Source of the DNA: Flavimobilis massiliensis
GTDB taxonomy: Bacteria; Actinomycetota; Actinomycetes; Actinomycetales; Cellulomonadaceae
Assembly: GCF_900240335.1 (NCBI RefSeq)
Contig: NZ_LT964979.1
Location: 2,926,760 to 2,990,759, forward strand
DNA: 64,000 bases
Direction: 5' to 3'
Below, in pieces: positions 41,133-49,636 of this stretch. Each line of letters opens with the position of its first letter. Position 1 is the stretch's first letter. The notes beneath the pieces are model-generated. The model was not told where the DNA came from, did no database searches, and was given only the letters and a program-made list of their open reading frames with translations. Both the position numbers and the translations under genes were made by a program.

Positions 41133-42437
41133 CTAGGCGTGGCGCTCGCGGCCGAGGCGATGCCGTGTGACGTACACCCGACCTGCGACACCGAACCCGA
41201 GGACGAGCGCCGCGACCGCGAGGGCGTCCCGAGGGAGCGTCGCCACGAGGGTCGCGCAGCCGAGCAAGCCGGCAGCGGGAACCCAGCGGGGCACGAGCCG
41301 CTCGTCGCGCGGCTGCGTCCACGCCGCCGCGTTCGCGACGCCGTAGTAGAGCAGGACGCCCGCTGACGACGCGCCGAGCATGCCGCGCAGGTCCGTCGTG
41401 CACACGAGGACCGCGACGATCGTGCCGACGAGCAGCGTCGCCGCCGTCGGCGTGCCGCGGCGCGCGTCGACGTGCGCGAGCGCGCGCGGCAGGTCGCCCT
41501 CGCGTGCCATGGCGAGCGTCGTGCGCCCGACACCGGCGAGCAGCGCGAGCAGCGCGCCTCCCGACGCGGTGACGGCAGCGACGCCGACGACCGGCACGAG
41601 CCACCCGGCGTCCACGGCCTGCGCCGTGTCGACGAGCGGCGCGCCCGACGCGGCGAGGGCCGCCGGACCGAGTGCGACGAGCGCAGCGGCCGCGACCGCC
41701 GCGACGACGGTGACCGCGCCGACGAGCGCGAGCATCACCGCCCGCGGGATCGTCCGCGTCGGGTCGCGCACCTCCTCGCCGAGCGTCGCGACGCGCGCGT
41801 AGCCGGCGAGGGCGAAGAAGAGCAGGCCCGCTGCTCCGAGGACGCCGGTGACGCCAGGCTCGTTGAGTGCAGCACCGCCGGGCGCATCCGCAGCGGGCGC
41901 CGTCACGGGCGCGTCGGGCACGCCGAGCGTCCCCGTTAGGCCTGCGACCGCCACGATGGTGACGAGCGCACCGAGCGCGAGCAGCGTGACGACGAGGAGG
42001 ACGCGCGTCGCGCGCGCCGTCCGCGTCACCCCCGCCATATCGATCGCAACGAGCACCACGACCGCGACGAGCGCGACGACCCTCTCGTGCTCCGGCCACG
42101 CGTACGCCCCGAGGGTGAGCGCCATCGCGGCGCAGCTCGCGGTCTTCCCGACGACGAACCCCCAGCCCGCGAGGAAACCCCACCACGGGCCGAGCCGCGC
42201 TCGGCCGTACGCGTACGCTCCGCCCGCGACCGGGTGACGGGCAGCCAGCTGGGCCGTCGACAGGGCGTTGGCCGTCGCGACGAGAGCCGCAAGACCGAGC
42301 GCGACGAGGAGCCACCGGCCGGCGAGCCCCGCCGCGGGGGCGAGCGCCGCGAAGACGCCCGCGCCGAGCATCGATCCGAGGCCGAGCGTCACGGCGTCGA
42401 CAAGTCCGAGACGGCGGGCGAGGGGAGCGGAGGTCAC
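41133..42437 (-). CDS. APC-superfamily amino acid permease
   Basis: 434 aa with about twelve hydrophobic helices. The N-terminus LGLVDAVTLGLGSMLGAGVFAALAPAAG has the GxG(I/V)F motif of APC transporters in helix 1, and GGAYAYGRARLGPWWGFLAGW is typical of helices 2-3. The substrate is not predictable. It is the last core gene before the integrated island. Confidence 0.85.
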   Translation of the reverse strand: MTSAPLARRLGLVDAVTLGLGSMLGAGVFAALAPAAGLAGRWLLVALGLAALVATANALSTAQLAARHPVAGGAYAYGRARLGPWWGFLAGWGFVVGKTASCAAMALTLGAYAWPEHERVVALVAVVVLVAIDMAGVTRTARATRVLLVVTLLALGALVTIVAVAGLTGTLGVPDAPVTAPAADAPGGAALNEPGVTGVLGAAGLLFFALAGYARVATLGEEVRDPTRTIPRAVMLALVGAVTVVAAVAAAALVALGPAALAASGAPLVDTAQAVDAGWLVPVVGVAAVTASGGALLALLAGVGRTTLAMAREGDLPRALAHVDARRGTPTAATLLVGTIVAVLVCTTDLRGMLGASSAGVLLYYGVANAAAWTQPRDERLVPRWVPAAGLLGCATLVATLPRDALAVAALVLGFGVAGRVYVTRHRLGRERHA

Positions 42438-42581
42438 CAGGCGACGCTAGCGCGGGAAGGTGGACGGGAGGTGACCGCTCCGGCCGCGTCTGGGGTCGTA
42501 CCGGCGCGGGACAGACATGCGGGGGCAGGGCCGACTACGACGACGCCCCGGTCTCCGCGTGGGGGACCGGGACGTGGTGGG

Positions 42582-42625
42582 TGCCCTCGACAGGATTCGA
42601 ACCTACGACCTTCTGCTCCGGAGGC
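42582..42625 (-). other. 3' fragment of tRNA-Arg(CCG): attachment site at the island's left end
   Basis: Read on the minus strand, the 44 bases run from the anticodon loop (CTCCGGA, anticodon CCG) through the T arm GGTTCGAATCC to the acceptor end TCGAGGGCA. The 5' half (D arm and acceptor 5' strand) is absent; beyond 42625 the bases no longer fit a tRNA. This is the usual footprint of a tyrosine-recombinase element integrated into a tRNA gene. A hairpin at about 42545-42571 resembles the native tRNA terminator. Confidence 0.75.
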
Positions 42626-42686
42626 CTGCGGTTGGTGTGTCCCACCGCCCTGCTCACCGGCTCCTGCCTTGAAACTGACATCGTCC

Positions 42687-43172
42687 CTACTCCTGGCCTC
42701 GCCTCGATCGTGTGGTTCTTCGACCATGCGCCCGCGTCCGGCGGGTGTCCACGGGTGTGGCACCCAGAAAAGTGTGTCTGGCTCGGGTTGGCGTCGCCGC
42801 GGCGACAAGGTCAGTGTCGGACCGCTGCGGGCCCATCGTGCGACTCCCCGGACCGCTCGAGGTGCCCACCGGAGTTGAGGGAGATCGGTGCTCCCGCGTT
42901 CGCTTGGTGGACTCGTGCACCAGACGTGGGTGCTCTCGGAAACTAAGCTCCCAGCGGGACCCGTCCTGGTATGTGAAGGCACCGAAGAGGTCGTCGGATG
43001 AGTGGCCGCTGAAGTCGTCGGGAGTCCCGAAGTCTTCCGAGATGTCCACGTCCCACGTCTCTCCCGTAGAAAGGAGCGACCGCGGGGAGACGGCCCGGTC
43101 CTTGCCTCGGACAACCGTGAACTCGACGTCGATGATGGGGAAGGAGCCTCGGTTGGTAATACGCGCAGACCT
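42687..43172 (-). pseudogene. Hypothetical gene fragment, copy 1, cut by IS3-family element
   Basis: The frame reads RSARITNRGSFPIIDVEFTV, VRGKDRAVSPRSLLSTGETW and DVDISEDFGTPDDFSGHSSD, then DLFGAFTYQDGSRWELSFREHPRLVHEST. Its 5' end is replaced by the IS left end at 43173. The same gene without an IS insertion lies at 49637-49878. The repeat unit (42832-43220) is nearly identical to 49246-49635, with several substitutions and one indel. Function unknown. Confidence 0.65.
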
Positions 43173-43220
43173 TGTTTCGCCCCGGGTCTGATGGAGGCTC
43201 TCATTACTGGGAAGGACGAT
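42832..43220. repeat. Long direct repeat, copy 1 (partner at 49246-49635)
   Basis: About 390 bases repeated in the same orientation, including the first ~48 bases of the IS3-family element. The two copies enclose about 6.4 kb. Confidence 0.85.
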
Positions 43221-43227
43221 GAGAGTC

Positions 43228-43548
43228 ATGGCAGCACCGAGGAAGTACAGCGTTGAGCTCCAGCGTCGGGCGACGCGGATGGCGATGGACGCCAGGAAGG
43301 ACCCCTCAGCCGCTCGTGGGGCGATCAAGCGGGTCGCCGATCCGCTGGGGGTTCACCCCGAAGCGTTGCGGACTTGGGTCCGGCAGGCCGAGATCGACGG
43401 CGGCGTCCGATCGGGTACTACGACCGATGACGCTATCCGGCTGGCCGAGCTCGAGCGTGAGGTCCGCGAGCTGCGCCGGGCGAACGAGATCTTGAAGACG
43501 AGCGCAGCTTTTTTCGCGGCCGCGGAGCTCGACCGCAAGATCAAGTAG
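43228..43548 (+). CDS. IS3-family transposase OrfA
   Basis: 106 aa. A helix-turn-helix domain (KYSVELQRRATRMAMDARKD, then GVHPEALRTWVRQAEIDGG) leads to a leucine-zipper-like segment (LAELEREVRELRRANEILKT) and ends in FFAAAELDRKIK. Intact by length. Confidence 0.9.
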   Translation: MAAPRKYSVELQRRATRMAMDARKDPSAARGAIKRVADPLGVHPEALRTWVRQAEIDGGVRSGTTTDDAIRLAELEREVRELRRANEILKTSAAFFAAAELDRKIK

Positions 43549-43550
43549 AG

Positions 43551-44385
43551 GTGCCCACCGCGGTGCTGGTCGACTACATCGACCAGCACCGCGACCGGTT
43601 CGGGGTCGAGCCGATCTGCACCGTCCTCAAGGACGCCGGCGTGCAGATCGCCCCGAGCACCTACTACGCCGCCAAGAAGCGCCCGCCCTCGGCACGTGCC
43701 CTGCGGGACGCCGAGTTGATCGTCGACATCAAGACTGCGCACAAGGCCAACCTCGGGGTCTACGGCGCCCGCAAGATCCACGCTGAGCTCAACTGTGAGG
43801 GGCTCACGGTTGCCAGGTGCACCGTCGAGCGGCTGATGCGGGCCGAGGGCCTGCGCGGCATCGGTCGGGAGAAGACCCGCAAAACCACCATCGGCGACGG
43901 CGCCGAGACCGAGCGGCCCGAGGATCTCGTAGACCGTAAGTTCGGATCTGGCGCTCGACGCCCTCGACATGGGCCTGTGGGCACGGCAACGCGCCGGCCA
44001 AGACGTCACCGGCCTGATCCACCACAGCGACAGAGGAGTCCAATATCGAGCGGTTCGCTATACCGAGGGGCTCGCCGAGGCCGAGGCCGTCGCGTCCGTC
44101 GGGTCGAAGGGCGACAGCTGCGACAACGCCATGGCTGAGGCGCTGAACTCGCTGTTCAAGGCCGAGTGCATCCGCAACCCGGTCATGCGGCCCCAAGGCG
44201 GCTGGAAGAACGTCGGTGACGTCGAGATCGCCGTTGCCGAATATGTCGACTGGTTCAACCATCGACGGCTTCACGGCGAGATCGGACTCGTCCCACCAGC
44301 CGAGTTCGAGACCCACCACTGGGCATCCCAGCCCACGAAGCACTACCGTCAGAACCCGGTCCTCTCCGAGGTCGGATCCAACTAA
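43551..44385 (+). pseudogene. IS3-family transposase OrfB with internal deletion
   Basis: The first part (VDYIDQHRDRFGVEPICTVL, then YGARKIHAEL and RKTTIGDGAETERPEDLVDR) breaks off after DRKF near 43945. The frame resumes at DLALDALDMGLWARQRAGQD, with IHHSDRGVQY, NAMAEALNSLFKAE and YVDWFNHRRLHGEIG. The missing block of about 45 codons normally carries the first catalytic Asp (WVADITYV-type motif). The element cannot move by itself. Confidence 0.85.
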
Positions 44386-44415
44386 CCGAGCCTCTACGAA
44401 ACCCGGGGCGAAACA

Positions 44416-45822
44416 TCTCGACCCTGCACCGCCCAGCGGCGATCGACCCGTGGCGCGAAGATCATTGGCTCTGGAGGTACGGATTCGAGGTTGTGCTCGG
44501 GAACCCCGAGGACCGGTACAATGCCAACATCGACTGGCACCAAGTCACGCAACCCTGGCTTCGCGAAGCAGTAAAGGCACTTGCGAGACGCCGGCTCGTA
44601 ACCAACGAGCGGTCCTGGAACACGATCCTCACGTGGTCAAAGGGAATGCGTCACTTGTCCGCCTACCTTGATTCCGAGGGAATCGACCGGCCCGCACTAC
44701 TCGATCGCGAGATCTTCCTCGACTATCTGGCTGCGACGCGGGACGGAGGCGCATCCAAGAGCCTGCTCATGCAGGTAAACACGGTTTCGAGCGTGCTGGC
44801 CGATCTTCGCCACGACGGGTACCTACCGGATCTTGGGTCAGAGGCGTTCCTTCGCTGGGGCGAGAACTCGGTCACGAGAGTGGCGGCACCACGACTTTCC
44901 CGGCGGACATCGTCGACAGCATCGACCGCATGCTCGATGAAGACGAGGAGCTCGACGAAGTGGTCCGTGTCATGCTCAAACTCAATCGTTGGGGCGGTCT
45001 GCGTATCAGTGAACTCGTCGCGCTTCAATTGGACTGCCTGCGAGTCAACCACACAGGCGGCGTGTGGGTTGAGTACTACATGACAAAGACAAAGGACTGG
45101 CGCCGGTTCCCGCTTCCCGAGGGCCTGGCCCAACTTCTACGGGATCACCAGTCATACGTGCGCAGCATCTTCGGCGAAGAGGCCCATTTCATGTTCCGAT
45201 CGTTGAAGCGCTCCTCTCGAGTGTCTGAAGTCATCCGGCCCTGGTCAACGGCAGGATTGCGCAACCACACCTACAAGGCGTTCATCCGCAACGGAATTTC
45301 CAAGTCGGCCATTACAGGCGAGTACGTCTCCGGCGCATCTATCCACAGGTCCGCCACACTATCGGCACGGCTCTCCTCAACAGCAACTGGACCCAGACCG
45401 AAGTGCAGGAGTTCCTCGCGCACAGATCGCAGACTATGACCCAGCACTACGCGGCAATCACCGACGACACGCTCAACCGCAAGGCACGAGAGTTCCATGA
45501 AAAGCAGAGAATCGACAAGACACGATCTGCGACGGAGCCACACGACGACGCCGCTGTCGAACGAATGCGCGCCAAGTTCACAGCTGTGCTCCCTGATGGC
45601 AAATGCCTGTCGCCGCCGGTCCAGGGGTGCGACTTCCGACAGAACCCGTGCAACACTTGCTCCTTCTATGACCCCGACGAAGAGAACTTCGGCGAAACGC
45701 ACATGAACCATCGACGAATGCTCCAGCTCACCGTGATCCAGCACCAGGACGATCCTGCCCGCCGCGCAATCAACCAGGCAAACCTCGACGCCCTAAACCA
45801 CCGAGTCCCGGAGAAGCCGTGA
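44416..45822 (+). pseudogene. Tn554 TnpB-like tyrosine recombinase, 5'-truncated with two frameshifts
   Basis: Three collinear pieces are read in three frames. The first (to about 44895) has DHWLWRYGFEVVLGNPEDRY and a core-binding region. The second (about 44890-45335) has the first catalytic Arg in RWGGLRISELVALQLDCLRV. The third (from about 45337) has VRHTIGTALLNSNWTQTEVQ, HRSQTMTQHYAAI with the nucleophile Tyr, and a C-terminal Cys motif (GCDFRQNPCNTCSFY). The N-terminus is cut off by the IS. A TnpC-like gene overlaps its stop. Confidence 0.75.
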
Positions 45823-46229
45823 GCGAACCGCACGAACTTGGAGCAGCTCGAACGGCACAACTGGTTTCAGCCGCCGCTACCCGCGCGCAGAACAAGCGCG
45901 CCGACGTTAGGCGCGCTCTTATGAAACTTCGGTCCAAGGGAGGGCCGTTCGACCTCTCGACGGTAGCTGAGAATGCGGGTTGCTCGACAAGCTACCTACG
46001 CAAACATCCCGACCTCTTCGCTGAGATCCGCTCATTGGCGCACGCGTCACCTGCACGCACGGCGCGCCGGGGGTCAGTTGAAGCGTCGAGTGTCGCGTCA
46101 TTGCGGACCAAACTGCAACTTGCGACGGGGAGGCTCCGGGAGATTGAGCGGGAGTTGGGCTGGCTCCGCGATGAGAACGCCGCACTGCGGGGTGAGGTGC
46201 TCGATCTGCGACGGGAGTCTTTCCGATAG
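45819..46229 (+). CDS. Tn554 TnpC-like (DUF6262-type) protein
   Basis: 136 aa, GTG start overlapping the recombinase stop. An N-terminal helical DNA-binding-like part (FDLSTVAENAGCSTSYLRKH) leads to a long coiled coil (LRTKLQLATGRLREIERELG, then WLRDENAALRGEVLDLRRES). Such proteins follow TnpA/TnpB in Tn554-type elements and assist transposition. It survives although its partner is broken. Confidence 0.7.
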   Translation: MSEPHELGAARTAQLVSAAATRAQNKRADVRRALMKLRSKGGPFDLSTVAENAGCSTSYLRKHPDLFAEIRSLAHASPARTARRGSVEASSVASLRTKLQLATGRLREIERELGWLRDENAALRGEVLDLRRESFR

Positions 46230-46323
46230 TATGCCTCGGAGGAGCGGCCGACCGTGATGGCGATAGCACAATGCGGCGCGCTCGACATGCCCCCCAGGTC
46301 AGAGGTCACCGGAAGCCTGCTGC

Positions 46324-46351
46324 GTGCCCAGTGCCCAGTGCCCAGTGCCCA
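46324..46351 (+). repeat. Tandem repeat, 4 x GTGCCCA
   Basis: Four perfect copies of a 7-base unit in a lower-GC stretch of 286 bases between the TnpC-like gene and the small membrane protein gene, where no convincing gene is seen. Confidence 0.85.
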
Positions 46352-46515
46352 GACCAGAGTACCGCCCATGGATTCGACGAAGGTGAATCTACACGCAAAC
46401 CGCATTCTACTCATGGGGGTAAGAGTAGATCGCACGTCACTCCCCGTGCCATTGACTCAGATGTTCGGGCGGAAGCAATGCATGCTGCAATCTGGGCATC
46501 TGGCGATATTCGCTG

Positions 46516-46809
46516 TCAGGGCTGCGGCGATGATTCGACGTGCGACGCATCTACCCCTTCATGGCGCACAGCCAAACGGGTACGAAGGGGCAGCTGACTA
46601 ACCAAGAAGCTCGCAACCCATACACCGAGGTAGACAGCCAATAGGACGACCGGACCCTTGGAGAAGAGAAGTATGGGAAGAATAAGCGCGACGGATGAGA
46701 CTGCGTTTCGTCGAACCGATCTTCTGGAGACCGCCCATCCAGCCCACCCGCCTGCGGCAGCTCCGAAAACTACAGCCATGATTGCCAGCTGCCACAGTGG
46801 AACATACAT
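46516..46809 (-). CDS. Small two-helix membrane protein next to the secreted protein
   Basis: 97 aa with hydrophobic segments at about residues 8-30 and 38-75 and a hydrophilic C-terminus. TAGGAG precedes the ATG. It lies 69 bases downstream of the secreted protein gene, with a strong hairpin between them. The pair resembles secreted effector plus immunity arrangements, but no family is recognised. The DNA here is clearly less GC-rich than the core genome. Confidence 0.55.
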   Translation of the reverse strand: MYVPLWQLAIMAVVFGAAAGGWAGWAVSRRSVRRNAVSSVALILPILLFSKGPVVLLAVYLGVWVASFLVSQLPLRTRLAVRHEGVDASHVESSPQP

Positions 46810-46827
46810 GATGCACGACTCCTACGA

Positions 46828-46863
46828 GCTCGGGGGAGGGGCATGCCTGCCCCTCCCCCGAGC
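46828..46863 (-). terminator. Perfect 16-bp hairpin between the secreted protein and membrane protein genes
   Basis: GCTCGGGGGAGGGGCA and its exact complement around TGCC. It begins 15 bases after the secreted protein stop on the minus strand, and its far arm ends just upstream of the next gene's ribosome-binding site. It may limit downstream expression. Confidence 0.75.
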
Positions 46864-46878
46864 CTACATGGTGGTGTT

Positions 46879-47808
46879 CTACCGGCAGTTGCGCTTGTAC
46901 GTGAGCGTGGAGACGAGCATCGGTGCCACCAGGATCTTCGCGCAGCCATTCGCCTTGACGGCTCGCTTCGCTCCCTCCGAGATGTTCACCGCGTTGCCAG
47001 CGCACAGAACGGACAGGATCGGCCCAATCGCGAGCCCGGCAGCGCCGCAGAGGAACTGAGCGACCTGGGTGTCCTGGGCGGAACGTGTCTCGGACTTCGA
47101 GAGGTAGATCGTCGGAATCCCATAGCTGTGGCCGTAGGTCGGGTCGGCAACGATCGGGTAGGCCGTTGATGCGTCAGGAGTCACCGTCTGCACAAGTGCC
47201 GTGCCGTCGATGCGGTAGGTCGTATCGACGCTCGCACCACTTGAGTCAACCGCCCATGCTGGCGCGACGCGACCGACCACGAGCACGCCGAGCCCAAGGT
47301 CCTTCACCAGCTCGATCGAGCCGTCCGCCGCCGCGCGCGGCGCGATGCCCTCACCGAAGGCGTAGGTGAACTCATGCTGGGCATCGGCATCGGGGATGAC
47401 TGTCTGCAGTCGCACAGAACCGTCCTCGAGGACCTGAACGGCCGCGTCGACCCCTTGCGCGCCTTCGTAGACGATCGTCCCGTCAGCGGCCACGGTGCCC
47501 CCGTCGAGACCCAGGTCGGACGGCAGGTTGATCTCCCAGTCGAGGCTGGGGTCGTCCGTCGACCGCACGGCGATCGGCTCAGTGGCGTCGACCGGAACGC
47601 TGACCTGGACGTCTCCCACCAGGTGTTCGATTCCGTCGGCCTCCGCCACTCCCGTGAGGACTTCGCCCTGGTCTGGGGCGACGTCTGCGATGAGTCGCGC
47701 CGTCGATTCCGTCGGGTCCTCTGCGGCATTCGCGGCGGGGAGGCCCGCAGTGAAGAGCGCAACGCTGGCCGTAGTCGCTACCAGCACACTCACAAGTTTC
47801 CGGCTCAC
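46879..47808 (-). CDS. Secreted protein of unknown function
   Basis: 309 aa with a clear signal peptide (MSRKLVSVLVATTASVALFT, cleavage after AANA near residue 29). The mature part begins acidic and beta-rich. The C-terminal about 85 residues, after VADPTYGHSYGIPTIYLSKS, contain a hydrophobic glycine-rich stretch (CGAAGLAIGPILSVLCAGNA) and four cysteines, ending in YKRNCR. Similar modular secreted proteins occur in Micrococcales. A bacteriocin-like role is a guess based on the hydrophobic tail and the neighbouring membrane protein. Confidence 0.6.
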   Translation of the reverse strand: MSRKLVSVLVATTASVALFTAGLPAANAAEDPTESTARLIADVAPDQGEVLTGVAEADGIEHLVGDVQVSVPVDATEPIAVRSTDDPSLDWEINLPSDLGLDGGTVAADGTIVYEGAQGVDAAVQVLEDGSVRLQTVIPDADAQHEFTYAFGEGIAPRAAADGSIELVKDLGLGVLVVGRVAPAWAVDSSGASVDTTYRIDGTALVQTVTPDASTAYPIVADPTYGHSYGIPTIYLSKSETRSAQDTQVAQFLCGAAGLAIGPILSVLCAGNAVNISEGAKRAVKANGCAKILVAPMLVSTLTYKRNCR

Positions 47809-48018
47809 AAAAGCTCCTTTGAGTCTGTAGCCGCCGATGTCGGCGAACTCGGCTAAACGGTACCAGCGCTCCGCTCTTCATACCAGGGGTTGGCCAGGTC
47901 GCGGGAAGCGGTGTAGCAGTTCGCTTCGGCAGGCAGTGAGTGTCAGAGGTCGGGACTGCTGCACGAACAGGTGACACCCACCCGCGGTGCTGACCAGCAC
48001 CGCTGAGAGGATGTCTCC

Positions 48019-48316
48019 ATGTCTAAGCGCTATCCCCGCGAGTTCCGCGATGATGTCGTGCGCGTCGCCCTCGCGCGCGACCCCGGCGTGTCACTGGCAC
48101 GCATCGCCGCCGACTTCGGCGTCGGCAAGTCCTCCTTGCAGAACTTCGATTCGAGAGGCCGCCGAGGCTGCCCCCGCCGCGACGTCCGCAGAGGTCCCCT
48201 CTGAGGCCCTGGAGGCTCGCGAGCTGCGTCGTCGGGTCAAGCTGCTGGAGCCGGAGAACGAGGTCCTGCGCCGTGCTGCGGCCTACTTCGCTCAGGCGCA
48301 CCTGCCGGGAAAATGA
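48019..48316 (+). pseudogene. IS3-family transposase OrfA, frameshifted
   Basis: MSKRYPREFRDDVVRVALAR and DFGVGKSSLQN are followed by an extra base near 48146, where W-I-R-E-A would be expected (CAGAACTTCGATTCGAG). The remainder, EALEARELRRRVKLLEPENE and VLRRAAAYFAQAHLPGK, lies in the next frame. The stop overlaps orfB as ATGA. The shift sits inside the helix-turn-helix, not at the usual programmed-slippage site at the orfA end. Confidence 0.75.
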
Positions 48317-49215
48317 CCTACCCGCTCGCCGGAGAGCTTGCCGCTGACGGTGTCCCCGTCGCGGTGACGTGTCGGGTGCTTCATCTCGCTCGCCAGCCCT
48401 ACTGCCGCTGGTTCGAACGGCCTGTGACCTCGGCCGAGATCGTGGAGGCCTACCGCGCGAACGCGCTCTTCGACGCCCACCGTGACGACCCGGAGTTCGG
48501 CCACCGTCTCCTGGCCGACGAAGCCCGCACGGCCGGGCAGCCGATGGCTGATCGCACTGCGTGGCGTATCACCTCGGCCAACGGCTGGTGGTCGGCGTTC
48601 GGTAAGAAGAAGAGCAAGAACGGCAAGCGGCCGGGCCCTCCGGTCCACGACGACCTGTGCGCTCAGGTCGACGAGCACGGCCGCACTCGGCATGTCTTTG
48701 CCGCCGATCGCCCCGACGAGCTGTGGTTGACCGACATCACCGAGCACACGACTGCCGAGGGCAAGGTCTACATGTGCGCGATCAAGGACGCGTTCTCCGG
48801 GAGGATCGTGGGCTACTCGATCGACTCTGGGATGAAGTCTCGGCTGGTCGTGCGCGCGATCGAGAACGCAGTCGCCATGCGCGGGAACGTGGCCGGATGC
48901 ATCGTTCACTCCGACAGGGGAAGTCAGTTCCGCAGCCGCAAGGTGCTGCGCGTCCTGGCCCGTCACAGCCTCGTCGGATCCATGGGGTGGGTCGGGGCGG
49001 CCGGCGACAACGCGGCGATGGACTCGTTCTTCGCGTTGCTGCAGAAGAACGTCCTTGACCGCCGTCGTTGGGCGACGCGGTCTGAGCTGCGGATCGCGAT
49101 CGTCACCTGGATCGAGAGGACCTATCACCGTCGCCGGCGGCAGGTCCGACTGGGGCGGTTGACCCCGATCGAGTTCGAGACCATCATGACCACTCAGGTC
49201 GCACTCGCAGCCTGA
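48313..49215 (+). CDS. IS3-family transposase OrfB (rve domain)
   Basis: 300 aa, intact. The catalytic positions are WLTDITEHTT (first Asp), CIVHSDRGSQF (second Asp) and DNAAMDSFFALLQKNVLDRR. In the last motif the expected third acid Glu (AAMESFF) is Asp, so this copy may have reduced activity. It could only be expressed normally with a functional OrfA. Confidence 0.9.
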   Translation: MTYPLAGELAADGVPVAVTCRVLHLARQPYCRWFERPVTSAEIVEAYRANALFDAHRDDPEFGHRLLADEARTAGQPMADRTAWRITSANGWWSAFGKKKSKNGKRPGPPVHDDLCAQVDEHGRTRHVFAADRPDELWLTDITEHTTAEGKVYMCAIKDAFSGRIVGYSIDSGMKSRLVVRAIENAVAMRGNVAGCIVHSDRGSQFRSRKVLRVLARHSLVGSMGWVGAAGDNAAMDSFFALLQKNVLDRRRWATRSELRIAIVTWIERTYHRRRRQVRLGRLTPIEFETIMTTQVALAA

Positions 49216-49245
49216 ACCTAACTGTCACCTGTTCGTGCAGCAGTC

Positions 49246-49635
49246 CCCATCGTGCGACTCCCCCGGACCGCTCGAGGTGCCCGCCGGAGTTGAGGGAGAT
49301 CGGTGCTCCCGCGTTCGCTTGGTGGACTCGTGCACCAGACGTGGGTGCTCTCGGAAACTAAGCTCCCAGCGGGACCCGTCCTGGTATGTGAAGGCACCGA
49401 AGAGGTCGTCGGATGAGTGGCCGCTGAAGTCGTCGGGAGTCCCGAAGTCTTCCGAGATGTCCACGTCCCACGTCTCTCCCGTAGAAAGGAGCGACCGCGG
49501 GGAGACGGCCCGGTCCTTGCCTCGGACAACCGTGATCTCGACGTCGGTGATGGGGAAGGAGCCTCGGTTGGTAATACGCGCAGACCTTGTTTCGCCCCGG
49601 GTCTGATGGAGGCTCTCATTACTGGGAAGGACGAT
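49246..49635 (-). pseudogene. Hypothetical gene fragment, copy 2 (repeat copy 2), ends at an N
   Basis: The same coding sequence as copy 1, with I-T-D-V-E-I in place of I-I-D-V-E-F. It runs into the first ~48 bases of the 43173-type IS and then the N at 49636. Copy-specific substitutions agree with copy 3, not with copy 1, so copies 2 and 3 are probably one locus that the assembler split. Confidence 0.65.
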
Positions 49636-49636
49636 N

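Larger units (their letters stand above)
43173..44415 (+). mobile_element. IS3-family insertion sequence, defective
   Basis: The ends are TG...CA, with imperfect inverted repeats of about 28 bases (TGTTTCGCCCCGGGT at both ends). The left flank is the hypothetical gene and the right flank is a recombinase gene, and there is no target duplication (CCT versus TCT). An IS-mediated deletion is therefore likely. It contains orfA and an orfB with an internal deletion. Confidence 0.85.
47952..49247 (+). mobile_element. IS3-family insertion sequence, second type
   Basis: It is bounded by perfect 24-bp inverted repeats beginning GGGACTGCTGCACGAACAGG. It contains a frameshifted orfA and a full-length orfB. 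It differs from the element at 43173. The flanks do not show a 3-bp target duplication (GTC versus CAT), and its right end abuts repeat copy 2 directly. Confidence 0.85.

Noticed and set aside
42582..42660. A complete tRNA gene at the island's left end
   Set aside because: Only the anticodon-to-3'-end half fits. The D arm and the 5' acceptor strand cannot be found, so it is an attachment-site remnant and not a functional tRNA.
46254..46601. Plus-strand 115-codon frame between the TnpC-like and membrane protein genes
   Set aside because: It runs through the 7-base tandem repeat, has no ribosome-binding site or family pattern, and overlaps the end of the minus-strand membrane protein gene.
48140..48316. 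Programmed -1 frameshift explaining the second OrfA
   Set aside because: The frame break lies in the helix-turn-helix far before the orfA/orfB junction and lacks a slippery run, so it is a mutation or read error. A normal overlap (ATGA) remains at the junction.
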